From positions 1 through 9,446 of the forward strand of contig JAUWBK010000029.1 in NCBI GenBank assembly GCA_030605045.1: a stretch of DNA of 9,446 bases, given 5' to 3'. The stretch comes from Dehalococcoidia bacterium (GTDB taxonomy: Bacteria > Chloroflexota > Dehalococcoidia > Dehalococcoidales > RBG-16-60-22). The notes below the pieces were generated by a model. It had not been told where the DNA came from, made no database searches, and saw nothing but the letters and a program-made list of their open reading frames with translations. The translations under genes were made by a program, and so were the position numbers. Below, piece by piece: positions 1 to 6,927 of this stretch (positions are counted from its first letter, which is position 1; each line of letters starts with the position of its first letter).

Positions 1-354
1 AAAAGGATTAACGAAGCAATTCTAAGCAGGGACTACGACGATGTGCTGGAAGCCGTGGAACATCAGAAGAAAATGGCGATGGAACATCAGTTTACCTATC
101 TGCTTGGTCCCATTAAAATCGCACTGCGGCCTCGTTTGATAACCGCTGGCCAGATGAAAGCCCTGGAAACATATTGCGCTGGCATCTGGTCTGATTGCTT
201 GACCTTGGAAAAAATGTGGTTATCTGGCGAATTGGATGTAATGGTGAACATTGAACCTGAAGAGCTTGAAATCATACGTTCCCAACCGTGGGGAGGTGCA
301 CCGGCTATCTTCGCCTCAGACGGACTATTTAGTTTTGGGGCACACATAAAATGA
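1..354 (+). CDS. Unrecognised protein, C-terminal part (5' end outside window)
   Basis: The reading frame is open from the first base to the TGA at 352-354, so the gene starts left of the window. An internal GTG at 43 would give 103 residues, but open codons before it argue for an upstream start. The 117 visible residues are soluble, without membrane segments or signal peptide. Features include a helical Glu/Lys-rich start, the segment RPRLITAGQ, and near the end WGGAPAIFASDG. The segment RPRLITAGQ loosely recalls N-terminal regions of circularly permuted ATP-grasp-like proteins, but no ATP-binding motif is present, so this is weak. The frame stops soon after, so the protein may be a shortened relative. 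Its TGA overlaps the next ATG (ATGA, 351-354), which suggests translational coupling with the methyltransferase. Function unknown. Confidence 0.6.
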   Translation, partial: KRINEAILSRDYDDVLEAVEHQKKMAMEHQFTYLLGPIKIALRPRLITAGQMKALETYCAGIWSDCLTLEKMWLSGELDVMVNIEPEELEIIRSQPWGGAPAIFASDGLFSFGAHIK

Positions 355-1130
355 ACATTCAGGTCGATGATAATTGGTGGCAGGAACTTTTCGACGAAAT
401 TTATCTGCTGACTGATGCCCGTTCAGTTTGTGATGAAAAACTGACCCGTCAGGAAGTAGATATCCTTGTCGAGACGCTGGAATTGGATAAATCGGCTTCA
501 ATTCTTGATTTGTGTGGAGGACACGGTCGGCATTCTCTGGAACTTTCCCGGCGTGGTTTTCAGAAGGTAACCGTGCTGGACTATTCCGGTTACCTCGTAG
601 AGCTTGGAGAAAAAAGAGCCAAAGAGGAAGGACTCGATACCATTTTCATCCAGGGCGATGCCAGAAATACCGGTCTGCCCGGACAGAGCTTCCGGTTTAT
701 CATCATCATGGCCAGTTCCTTTGGCTACTTTGTGAATGAAGACGAAAATAAAAAAATCCTCAATGAGGCGTTTCGCCTTCTCCTACCAAAAGGAACATTA
801 CTGTTAGACCTTCCTGACCGGGATTATGTCTTACAAAACTTTACCCCTTTTTCCTGTCATAGGGTAAATGAAGAGCTTACCGTTAATCGTGAAAGAAAAC
901 TTGGAGATGATATTATTTATAGTCGAGAAACAGTCAGGTCTCAAAAATGGGGTTGTCTACGAGATAGAACTTACTGTACCCGTCTTTACAGCCCGGAAAA
1001 AATATCAGACTTGTTATCTTCAGCAGGTTTTTCGTCCGTATCTTGTGAGAAGGATTTTATGAACCGTGAAGCAGAAGGGGACTACGGATGCATGACCAAT
1101 CGGATGATTGTAATGGCAAGAAAGGATTGA
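351..1130 (+). CDS. Class I SAM-dependent methyltransferase
   Basis: The 259-residue protein has the Rossmann-type methyltransferase fold signature. Motif I is ILDLCGGHGRHS at residues 51-62. The acidic end of beta-2 is LDY at 76-78, whose Asp should contact the ribose of S-adenosylmethionine. GDAR at 102-105 contacts the adenine in this family, and the post-motif LLPKGTLLLDLP lies at 144-155. About 45 N-terminal residues and a C-terminal part beyond residue 160 would shape the acceptor site. The acceptor cannot be told from sequence. The protein is cytosolic, with no signal or membrane segment. Its ATG lies inside the preceding stop (ATGA), with only a weak GGGG at 336-339 as a ribosome site, so translation is probably coupled to the upstream gene. 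It resembles the broad Methyltransf_11/25 families, and small-molecule or protein substrates are equally possible. Confidence 0.85.
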   Translation: MNIQVDDNWWQELFDEIYLLTDARSVCDEKLTRQEVDILVETLELDKSASILDLCGGHGRHSLELSRRGFQKVTVLDYSGYLVELGEKRAKEEGLDTIFIQGDARNTGLPGQSFRFIIIMASSFGYFVNEDENKKILNEAFRLLLPKGTLLLDLPDRDYVLQNFTPFSCHRVNEELTVNRERKLGDDIIYSRETVRSQKWGCLRDRTYCTRLYSPEKISDLLSSAGFSSVSCEKDFMNREAEGDYGCMTNRMIVMARKD

Positions 1131-1288
1131 AAAGCACTAAACGCAATCTCTTCATGAATCATATGAGAAGTATTCAAGTGCACTTTCATAATGTCAATTG
1201 TCAGAACCCCCCCACTCTGTTTCCAGATGGTTTCACTTGGCTTTGGATTAGCTACAAATTATCTGTTTCTGGTAAGCCATACCGGTCA

Positions 1289-1307
1289 AACCTAGAAATT
1301 CTAGGTT
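1289..1307. promoter_or_regulatory. Perfect 19-bp palindrome, candidate operator
   Basis: AACCTAGAA-A-TTCTAGGTT: two 9-bp arms match perfectly around one central base. A one-base loop disfavours an RNA hairpin, so a dimeric repressor or activator site on DNA is more likely. It ends 9 bp before the first TATAAT (1317) and overlaps the expected -35 region of the M20 gene promoter. No regulator is encoded nearby, so the binding protein is unknown. Confidence 0.5.
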
Positions 1308-1334
1308 ACATTAAGCTATAATAATCACTATAAT
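1306..1334 (+). promoter_or_regulatory. Candidate promoter of the M20 hydrolase gene
   Basis: Two perfect -10 hexamers TATAAT lie at 1317-1322 and 1329-1334. The second has a weak -35-like TTACAT at 1306-1311 with a 17-bp spacer; the first has no good -35. Transcription from the second would start about 30 bp before the TTG start codon at 1368. This is the only sizeable gap (237 bp) upstream of the run of genes from the M20 hydrolase to trxB, so it may drive them all. Confidence 0.45.
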
Positions 1335-1367
1335 AGTCAGCAATTTACCTCCAGTACGGAGAGGAGT

Positions 1368-2549
1368 TTGGATACAGAAGAATTAAAGACTTTAGTTGTC
1401 AGTGAAATAGACACTCGCCGCCAACAGCTTAATGAGTTGAGTTTAAAGATACACGCTAACCCTGAGACCGCTTTCCAGGAGGTTAAATCAGCAACTTGGC
1501 TAGCTGAATACATGAAGGAAAACGGCTTCTCTATCGAGCAGGGTATCTGTGGGCTAGCCACTGCTTTCCGGGCAAGTTATGGACAAGGCAAGCCAGCTAT
1601 CGCTATCTTGGCTGAGTACGATGCTTTACCTAAACTTGGTCATGCTTGTGGTCATAACTTAATTGCTACCAGCGCCGTTGGTGCCGGAGTGGCGTCCAAG
1701 TTAGCCATGGATAGGTTCGGGGGCACCATTCTGGTTATCGGCACGCCAGGTGAGGAGATGTACGGGGGCAAGGTGATTATGGCTAATAAAGGTGCCTTTG
1801 ATGATGTGGATATCGCCATGATGGTGCATCCAGCAGGACTGAATACCGCAGCCACCCGGTTTCTTGCCTGCCAGACATTAGAAGTTGAATTTTTCGGTAA
1901 AGCCGCTCACGCGGCGGCCCGACCCGAGGTAGGCATCAATGCCCTGGAAGCAATGCTTCAGTCCTTTGCCGCCATTAATTCGCTCCGGCAGCATATTAAG
2001 GATAGTGCTCGCATCCACGGTATTATTACCGACGGTGGCGAAGCGGCTAATATTGTCCCGGCGCATACTGCCGGAAAATTTATCGTGCGTGCCGAGGATG
2101 ACGATTACCTTGATGAATTAAAAGAGAGAGTCATTAACTGTTTTATCGGTGCGGCTACGGCTAGTGGGGCCAGGCTGGAATATAAGTGGGCGGAGGTACG
2201 CTACGCACCATTGCGCAGTAATCTGACTTTAGCTCGACTATTTCGGCGGAACCTGCAGTCCCTAGGCCGCCGGGTGCATCTTTATGACCCCAGAATCGGT
2301 ATTGGTAGCAGTGATATCGGTAATGTTAGTCAGCTAGTACCGAGTATTCATCCTTTAATCGCCATAGCGCCGGCCAAAATGGTCACCCATTCTCCCCAGT
2401 TTGCCGAGACGGCAGCCTCGGAAGCAGGCACTAAAGGTCTTCTTGATGCGGCTAAGGCACTGGCGATGACGGTGGTTGAGCTAGTGGCTAATCCGGGAGC
2501 AGTTGCCGGAGTCAAAGAGGAGTTTGGGCAGGGGAGAGTATCGGGATAG
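1368..2549 (+). CDS. M20-family (M20D-like) amidohydrolase / aminoacylase-type peptidase
   Basis: This is a 393-residue zinc-type hydrolase of the amidohydrolase/AbgB-ACY1L2 branch of M20, which cleaves amide bonds in N-acyl amino acids or small peptides. Visible landmarks are the metal-site motif GHACGHN at 91-97, GTPGEE at 125-130 with the catalytic and metal acidic pair, HP at 154-155, the lid-domain stretch FFGKAAHAAARPE at 175-187, and the C-terminal His of VTHSPQF at 341. The lid (dimerisation) domain spans roughly 170-285. Length is normal for the family. There is no signal peptide, so it is probably cytosolic. The start is TTG at 1368: no ATG or GTG precedes it in frame and the conserved region begins around residue 20. 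GGAGAGGAG at 1358-1366 supplies the ribosome site. The gene ends 28 bp before plsX. The substrate is not predictable. Confidence 0.88.
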   Translation: MDTEELKTLVVSEIDTRRQQLNELSLKIHANPETAFQEVKSATWLAEYMKENGFSIEQGICGLATAFRASYGQGKPAIAILAEYDALPKLGHACGHNLIATSAVGAGVASKLAMDRFGGTILVIGTPGEEMYGGKVIMANKGAFDDVDIAMMVHPAGLNTAATRFLACQTLEVEFFGKAAHAAARPEVGINALEAMLQSFAAINSLRQHIKDSARIHGIITDGGEAANIVPAHTAGKFIVRAEDDDYLDELKERVINCFIGAATASGARLEYKWAEVRYAPLRSNLTLARLFRRNLQSLGRRVHLYDPRIGIGSSDIGNVSQLVPSIHPLIAIAPAKMVTHSPQFAETAASEAGTKGLLDAAKALAMTVVELVANPGAVAGVKEEFGQGRVSG

Positions 2550-2577
2550 CAGTCAGGAATCTTAATTGAGGAAGTAA

Positions 2578-3591
2578 ATGATAATTGCTGTTGATGCTTC
2601 TGGTGGGGACTATGCTCCTCACGAAATAGTCAAGGGGGCGGTGAAAGCAGCTCAGGAGTATGAGGTGGAAGTGGCTCTGGTAGGCCGGAAAAAGGTGCTC
2701 CACGTGCTGGCGGGCCGTCATTTACAAAAACACGGCCTCACTATTGTTGAGGCCAGCCAGACGATTGGGCCTCACGAGTCACCAATGAAAGCGATTCGCA
2801 GTAAGCCAAACTCATCCATAGTAATTGGAGTGAACTTGGTAAAGGATGGTCGTGCTTCAGGCTTTGTTTCCGCAGGCAACACCGGGGCAGTGCTCGGTGC
2901 CGCGCTGTTTAGCCTGGGAAAGATGAAAGGGATTGAGCGCCCGGCGATAGCTTGTATTATGGACATTACCCCATCCACTCCGGTCCTGCTCATTGATGCT
3001 GGCGCTAATGTTGATTGCCGGCCAAGCCATTTAGTTCAATTTGCCCAAATGGGCGCCATCTATAGCCAACATGTTCTCGGCATCAGTTCACCGAGAATCG
3101 GCTTGCTCAGTGTTGGTGAGGAAGAAACCAAGGGAAACCAGTTGGTACAAGAAAGTTACCAACTCCTAAAAAAGGCGAACAACTTAAATTTCATTGGCAA
3201 TATCGAAGGCCATGATATATTAAAGGTAACCGCTGACGTTGTCGTTACTGATGGCTTCACCGGGAATATAGTACTTAAGACAATTGAAGGCCTGAGTGAC
3301 ACCTTTTTGGGTTCGGTGCGGCAGATAGGGCAGGTCATTTCCAGTGCCTATCACTTCCGGGGGCGTGACTTACTCCGTGACATAGGATTGAGTTCCTGGG
3401 TTAACCGAATCGACTACCGGGAACACGGAGGGGCATGCCTGCTCGGGGTGAATGGCAATATTATCATCGCGCACGGCCGTAGTCAGGCCAAGACGATTAA
3501 GAGTGCTATTGGTATCGCCAAACATATGGCGGAGCAAGGTATATCACAGGTAATCAAGGAGGAAATCCATGAGCAAACCAACCGTAGTTGA
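2578..3591 (+). CDS. plsX: Phosphate acyltransferase PlsX
   Basis: PlsX converts acyl-ACP and phosphate to acyl-phosphate, the donor used by PlsY to make lysophosphatidic acid, the first committed intermediate of phospholipid synthesis. It is a peripheral membrane enzyme. The 337 residues match the family length. Diagnostic blocks run in order: [10 protein letters not shown] at 5-14, HESPMKAIR at 66-74, VSAGNTGA at 97-104, [10 protein letters not shown] at 138-147, [13 protein letters not shown] at 175-187, FIGNIEGHD at 205-213, VTDGFTGN at 223-230 and [12 protein letters not shown] at 282-293. The ATG at 2578 follows GAGGA at 2568-2572. The 3' end overlaps trxA by 23 nt, giving close coupling to that gene. 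The more usual fabD/fabH neighbours are absent here. Confidence 0.97.
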   Translation: MIIAVDASGGDYAPHEIVKGAVKAAQEYEVEVALVGRKKVLHVLAGRHLQKHGLTIVEASQTIGPHESPMKAIRSKPNSSIVIGVNLVKDGRASGFVSAGNTGAVLGAALFSLGKMKGIERPAIACIMDITPSTPVLLIDAGANVDCRPSHLVQFAQMGAIYSQHVLGISSPRIGLLSVGEEETKGNQLVQESYQLLKKANNLNFIGNIEGHDILKVTADVVVTDGFTGNIVLKTIEGLSDTFLGSVRQIGQVISSAYHFRGRDLLRDIGLSSWVNRIDYREHGGACLLGVNGNIIIAHGRSQAKTIKSAIGIAKHMAEQGISQVIKEEIHEQTNRS

Positions 3592-3895
3592 TGGCAGTAA
3601 TTTTGACCAGGTCGTGCTGCAGTCAAAGACACCGGTGTTGGTTGACTTCTGGGCGGCCTGGTGTGGGCCATGCCGGATGGTGGCGCCAATGGTGGAGGAA
3701 CTGGCGGAGGAATATGAAGGTAAAATAAGCTTTGCCAAGCTGGATGTTGACCAGAATCCGAAGACGGCCAGCCAATATGGTATCATGAGCATTCCTACCC
3801 TGCTTATCTTTAAAAATGGGGCTCCCGTCTCCAATATTGTTGGCTTTAGACCTAAGGCTGACCTGAAACGAAGTTTGGACGCCGTTCTTGAGTAA
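3569..3895 (+). CDS. trxA: Thioredoxin
   Basis: This is a 108-residue single-domain thioredoxin that reduces protein disulfides in the cytosol and is recharged by thioredoxin reductase. The active site WCGPC is at residues 31-35, preceded by the canonical VDFWA strand. The buried Asp equivalent lies in the VDFWA strand (Asp26), and the cis-proline loop is SIPT at 74-77 (Pro76). The closing strand and helix from about 78 to 108 complete the fold. The start has a strong ribosome site, AAGGAGG at 3556-3562, six bases before the ATG. It begins inside the end of plsX (23-nt overlap) and ends 19 nt before trxB, its expected partner. That adjacency supports a working Trx/TrxR pair. Confidence 0.96.
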   Translation: MSKPTVVDGSNFDQVVLQSKTPVLVDFWAAWCGPCRMVAPMVEELAEEYEGKISFAKLDVDQNPKTASQYGIMSIPTLLIFKNGAPVSNIVGFRPKADLKRSLDAVLE

Positions 3896-3914
3896 TAGGC
3901 AGAGGAGGAAGAGG

Positions 3915-4838
3915 TTGGTAAGCAAGCGGGAATATGATGTCGTAATTATTGGCGGTGGGCCGGCGGGGCTCGCCGCCGGAATTTATACTTCAAGAGCTAG
4001 GCTGAGTAGCCTGCTTATTGAAAAAATGGGCGCTGGCGGCCGGATCATAGACGCCGGGTTGGTGGAGAATTACCCCGGCTTTTCACAGGGTGTCAGTGGA
4101 CTGGAGCTGGCGGAAGCAATGCAGCAGCAGGCGGCAAAATTTGGGCTGGAAACATTGCTGGCTGAGGTTATCGGCCTTGAACTTAAAGGAGAGCATAAAA
4201 TCGTAAAGACCAGTGAAGGAGATATTACCGCTAAAGCGGTAATTATCGCCAGCGGCTCCGACCGAGCTAAATTGGGTGTCCCTGGAGAAGAAGAGTTTAC
4301 CGGTAGAGGGGTAGCCTATTGTGCTATTTGTGACGCCTATTTTTATAGAGACCTGCCGGTAGCTGTGGTGGGCGGTGGCAATGCGGCGATTAATGAAGCT
4401 CTTGAACTGAGCAAGTTTGCTGCCAAGGTCACGATAATACACCGCCGCCAGGAGCTACGCGCCACCCGCATTCTTCAGGAGAGAGCCTTTGCCGAGCCAA
4501 AAATTGAATTTCTGTGGAATACGGTAGTCGAAGCAATTGAAGGAGAAGACGTGGTGAAAAGGCTCCGGCTCCGCAACGTGCTTACCGGAGAAAAATCTAC
4601 CTTGGATATATCCGGAATCTTCGTCGCTGTCGGCTTTAAGCCAAATACCGACTATCTCAAAGGAGTCTTATCGCTGGATGCCAATGGCGCCATCATTACT
4701 AATGAAAAGATGGAGACCGAAGTGCCGGGCATTTTTGCCGCTGGCGATATACGCTCCAGCTCGATTCGCCAGGTAATCGCGGCGGCTGGGGATGGCGCGG
4801 TAGCAGCAATCTATGCGGAAAGATTCATTGCTGGATAG
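3915..4838 (+). CDS. trxB: Thioredoxin reductase (NADPH, low-molecular-weight type)
   Basis: This FAD- and NADPH-dependent enzyme passes electrons from NADPH to thioredoxin. I prefer the TTG at 3915 (307 residues): AGGAGG at 3903-3908 sits six bases before it, and the protein then starts MVSKREYDVVIIGGG as usual. A TTG at 3888 would add nine residues and overlap trxA. In the 307-residue numbering, the FAD motif GGGPAG is at 13-18, the redox pair CAIC at 136-139, the NADPH-binding loop GGGNAA at 153-158, HRRQELR at 176-182 (arginines that select NADPH over NADH), and the C-terminal FAD motif AAGDIR at 275-280. The residues after the redox pair (DA rather than the common DG) and the loop GGGNAAINEA are slightly atypical. 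All key residues are present, so I expect activity. Confidence 0.94.
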   Translation: MVSKREYDVVIIGGGPAGLAAGIYTSRARLSSLLIEKMGAGGRIIDAGLVENYPGFSQGVSGLELAEAMQQQAAKFGLETLLAEVIGLELKGEHKIVKTSEGDITAKAVIIASGSDRAKLGVPGEEEFTGRGVAYCAICDAYFYRDLPVAVVGGGNAAINEALELSKFAAKVTIIHRRQELRATRILQERAFAEPKIEFLWNTVVEAIEGEDVVKRLRLRNVLTGEKSTLDISGIFVAVGFKPNTDYLKGVLSLDANGAIITNEKMETEVPGIFAAGDIRSSSIRQVIAAAGDGAVAAIYAERFIAG

Positions 4839-4895
4839 GGTTGTAATTAATTAAAAAAAATTTTTGTGGACTGCTCTTCAACCCCCCTTTTTTTT
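4838..4895 (+). terminator. Possible terminator after trxB
   Basis: GGGTTG (4838-4843) can pair with CAACCC (4879-4884), which is followed by CCC and eight T residues (4888-4895). The loop of about 35 nt is long and AT-rich, and includes A8T5 at 4853-4865. The shape fits a weak intrinsic terminator, but the six-base stem makes this tentative. Confidence 0.3.
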
Positions 4896-4909
4896 GTTTC
4901 GCGGTGGAG

Positions 4910-4915
4910 TATAAT
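4910..4915 (+). promoter_or_regulatory. Candidate -10 box before rplI
   Basis: A perfect TATAAT lies 19 bp before the rplI start. The position 17 bp upstream is a poor -35 (pyrimidine tract). The A8T5 tract at 4853-4865 lies about 45 bp further up and could bend DNA or act like an UP element. If used, it would let rplI and the replication genes be expressed apart from plsX-trxB. Confidence 0.35.
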
Positions 4916-4934
4916 TATTTTCAAGGAGAAATAT

Positions 4935-5531
4935 ATGAAGGTTGTTTTCTTGGAGGATGTACCCAATGTGGCGGAAACGGGTGAGGTCAAAGAAGTCGCT
5001 GATGGTTATGGCCGGAACTTTCTTATCCCAAAGAAACTGGCCATATTGGCGGATGCCAAAACGACACACATTGTAGAAGCACAGCTGAAAAAGAAAGCTC
5101 GCCGGCAGGCCGAAACTGAAGCTGAGATGAAGGAACTGGCGGAGCAACTGGAAGGGCGAGAGATTGTACTTAAAGCTCGGGCGGGGGCTAAGGACCAACT
5201 TTATGGTTCGATTACCAACGCTGATATTGCTGAAGAACTCGAGAAGAGTGCCGGGTTAGTTATTGACAAGAGGAAAATAGAGTTAGATGAGCCCATCCGT
5301 GAAGTCGGCAGCTATGAAATAGCCATTAGACTGACTGCAGATATTATACCCAAGATAAAACTTACCGTGGCGGAAGAAGAGGAGAAGAAGGAGAAAAAGG
5401 CGAAGAAGGTGGAGAAAGAGAAGAAGGCGGAGAAGGTGGGGAAAGCGAAGAAGGAGAAAAAGACGGAGAAGGCAGAGGAAGGGGAGAAAAAGAAAAAAAA
5501 GAGGGTAAAGGAGAAAGAGGAGACGAGCTAG
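4935..5531 (+). CDS. rplI: 50S ribosomal protein L9 (bL9) with extended charged tail
   Basis: bL9 binds 23S rRNA domain V and helps maintain translational fidelity. The start is ATG 4935: AAGGAG at 4923-4928 is correctly spaced and the protein begins MKVVFLEDV, as in the family. A longer in-frame ORF opens upstream at 4866 but has no such support. The N-terminal rRNA-binding domain (1-50) shows the signature GYGRNFLIP at 24-32. A long Lys/Glu/Ala helix (about 50-75) links it to the C-terminal domain (about 76-145). The family is usually about 150 residues, but this protein has 198: residues 147-198 are an almost pure Lys/Glu/Ala tail, likely disordered or a charged helix. Its coding DNA is nearly all purine. 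The stop lies one base before the dnaB start, the common rplI-dnaB neighbourhood. Confidence 0.95.
   Translation: MKVVFLEDVPNVAETGEVKEVADGYGRNFLIPKKLAILADAKTTHIVEAQLKKKARRQAETEAEMKELAEQLEGREIVLKARAGAKDQLYGSITNADIAEELEKSAGLVIDKRKIELDEPIREVGSYEIAIRLTADIIPKIKLTVAEEEEKKEKKAKKVEKEKKAEKVGKAKKEKKTEKAEEGEKKKKKRVKEKEETS
5372..5527 (+). repeat. Homopurine tract inside the 3' end of rplI
   Basis: Of 156 bases on the + strand only nine are pyrimidines (5401, 5410, 5428, 5437, 5446, 5464, 5473, 5506, 5524). The longest uninterrupted purine run is 32 nt (5474-5505). It is built from degenerate GAAGAAGG/GGAGAA units and encodes the Lys/Glu tail. Its end also supplies the ribosome site for dnaB. Confidence 0.8.
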
Positions 5532-5532
5532 A

Positions 5533-6927
5533 GTGTATAGTGAAAAATTACCCCCCCATGACCTTGATGCCGAGGAAGCGGTAATCGGTTCGCTGCTAAT
5601 AGACGGCACGGCCATCTATAAAATCGCCACCTTTCTTCAGCCGCCAGATTTTTACAGTGAACAAAACCAATGGCTGTATGAAGCCTGCTCGGCGCTTTAC
5701 GAACGCAATGAGGCCATAAATCAAATCACGGTGGCGCAAGAACTAGCGCGACGGGAAAGACTGGAGTCATGCGGTGGTGCCGCCTACTTAAGTCATCTCA
5801 TCTCTATATGTCCGACTTCGCTTGATGTTGAGCACTATGCCCAAATTGTTTATCGCCTGTCGACAATGCGCGGCTTAATCAAGTCTGCTGACCAAATTGC
5901 CCGGGTTGGCTATGAAGCTGGTCCTGATGTTAGTGCCAGCCTGAGTCGGGCCGAGGACATCTTATTTAAGCTGCGTCATGGGCAGGGTGACCGAGACTTC
6001 ACTCATATTCGCCAGGTGCTGGACAAGTATTTTGAGACGGTTCCGGCTCCCGAAGTAGAAGAAGGCTATCCTCAGGCACCGCTGCCTTACGTGCTCTCTA
6101 ACTTTGTTGGCCTGGACGAATTTCTGGGTGGATTTCAACGCTCTGACCTGACTATTATCGCCGGCCGGCCCAGTATGGGCAAGACGAGTCTTGCTCTTAG
6201 TATTGCCCGAAACGTTGCTGTAGAGCAAAAGGCGTGTGTGGCAATGTTCAGTCTGGAGATGGCACGGGAGTCGACGGTCTTGCGTTTGCTTTCCAGTGAA
6301 TCGGGAGTCAATTCAAGGCGGGTTCGTTTCGGGCTTCACACTGAAGATGAGGACAAACGGATTATGGACGCTACCGGTGTCCTTTCGGAATCACCAATCT
6401 ACATGGATGATTCGCCTCAGCTCCGGGTAGTCGAAATGCGAAGTAAAGCCCGCCGCCTCCACTTCGAGCGTGGTATCGACCTGATTATTATTGACTACTT
6501 GCAACTGATGCAGGGGGAAGGGGTAAGGGGGGAAAACCGGGTTCAGGAAATTAGCTACATTTCCCGTTCCCTTAAGGCCTTAGCTCGCGAGCTTAATATA
6601 CCCGTGCTGGCGGTATCGCAGCTGAGCCGAGCCGTAGAGTGGCGGGCGTCACACATTCCGCAACTGGCTGACCTGCGTGAAAGTGGCAGCATTGAACAGG
6701 ATGCGGATGTGGTTATGTTTATCTACCGGGATGAATACTATCATACTGAAGAGGAATGGCAGCTCCAGCATCCGGATAAAGAATACCCACGAGAAGAAGC
6801 CGATATTATCATTGCCAAGAATCGCAATGGACCTACCGGGCAGATAAAATTACGTTTCCGGCGCAACCTAGCCAAGTTCTATAATTTTGAGTATCCAGTC
6901 AGTAGTGAAGAGCCGAGCTTATTATGA
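5533..6927 (+). CDS. dnaB: Replicative DNA helicase DnaB
   Basis: This is a hexameric 5'-3' helicase that unwinds DNA at the replication fork and recruits primase. The 464 residues are normal length, without an intein. The N-terminal helical domain (about 6-110) opens with PHDLDAEEAVIGSLL, followed by a linker and the RecA-like motor domain (about 185-455). Visible motor motifs are Walker A GRPSMGKTS at 211-219, the catalytic acidic motif FSLEM at 239-243, Walker B LIIIDYLQLM at 317-326, the glutamine sensor in VSQLSRAVEWR at 361-371, ADLRESGSIEQDADV at 379-393, and AKNRNGPTG at 428-436 with the arginine-finger residue. The start is GTG 5533, one base after rplI, with AGAGGAG at 5516-5522 as ribosome site. 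Its TGA overlaps the next ATG (ATGA). Confidence 0.97.
   Translation: MYSEKLPPHDLDAEEAVIGSLLIDGTAIYKIATFLQPPDFYSEQNQWLYEACSALYERNEAINQITVAQELARRERLESCGGAAYLSHLISICPTSLDVEHYAQIVYRLSTMRGLIKSADQIARVGYEAGPDVSASLSRAEDILFKLRHGQGDRDFTHIRQVLDKYFETVPAPEVEEGYPQAPLPYVLSNFVGLDEFLGGFQRSDLTIIAGRPSMGKTSLALSIARNVAVEQKACVAMFSLEMARESTVLRLLSSESGVNSRRVRFGLHTEDEDKRIMDATGVLSESPIYMDDSPQLRVVEMRSKARRLHFERGIDLIIIDYLQLMQGEGVRGENRVQEISYISRSLKALARELNIPVLAVSQLSRAVEWRASHIPQLADLRESGSIEQDADVVMFIYRDEYYHTEEEWQLQHPDKEYPREEADIIIAKNRNGPTGQIKLRFRRNLAKFYNFEYPVSSEEPSLL

Noticed and set aside
1088..1321. 77-codon + strand ORF in the gap before the M20 gene
   Set aside because: It begins inside the methyltransferase gene, has no ribosome site, contains a low-complexity run of Pro codons and ends in the promoter region.
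3888..3914. Earlier TTG start for trxB at 3888
   Set aside because: It overlaps trxA and lacks its own ribosome site, while TTG 3915 follows AGGAGG at the right distance and gives a normal N-terminus.
4083..4442. 119-codon - strand ORF inside trxB
   Set aside because: Antisense shadow of a strongly conserved gene with no family resemblance.
4866..4934. N-terminal extension of rplI by 23 codons from a start at 4866
   Set aside because: The ATG at 4935 has a well-placed AAGGAG and gives the canonical bL9 N-terminus; the extension covers the T8 tract and the TATAAT box.
5283..5615. 110-codon - strand ORF rich in Leu/Phe over the end of rplI
   Set aside because: It is the antisense of the purine tract; the Leu/Phe runs arise from the complementary pyrimidines and it overlaps two solid genes.
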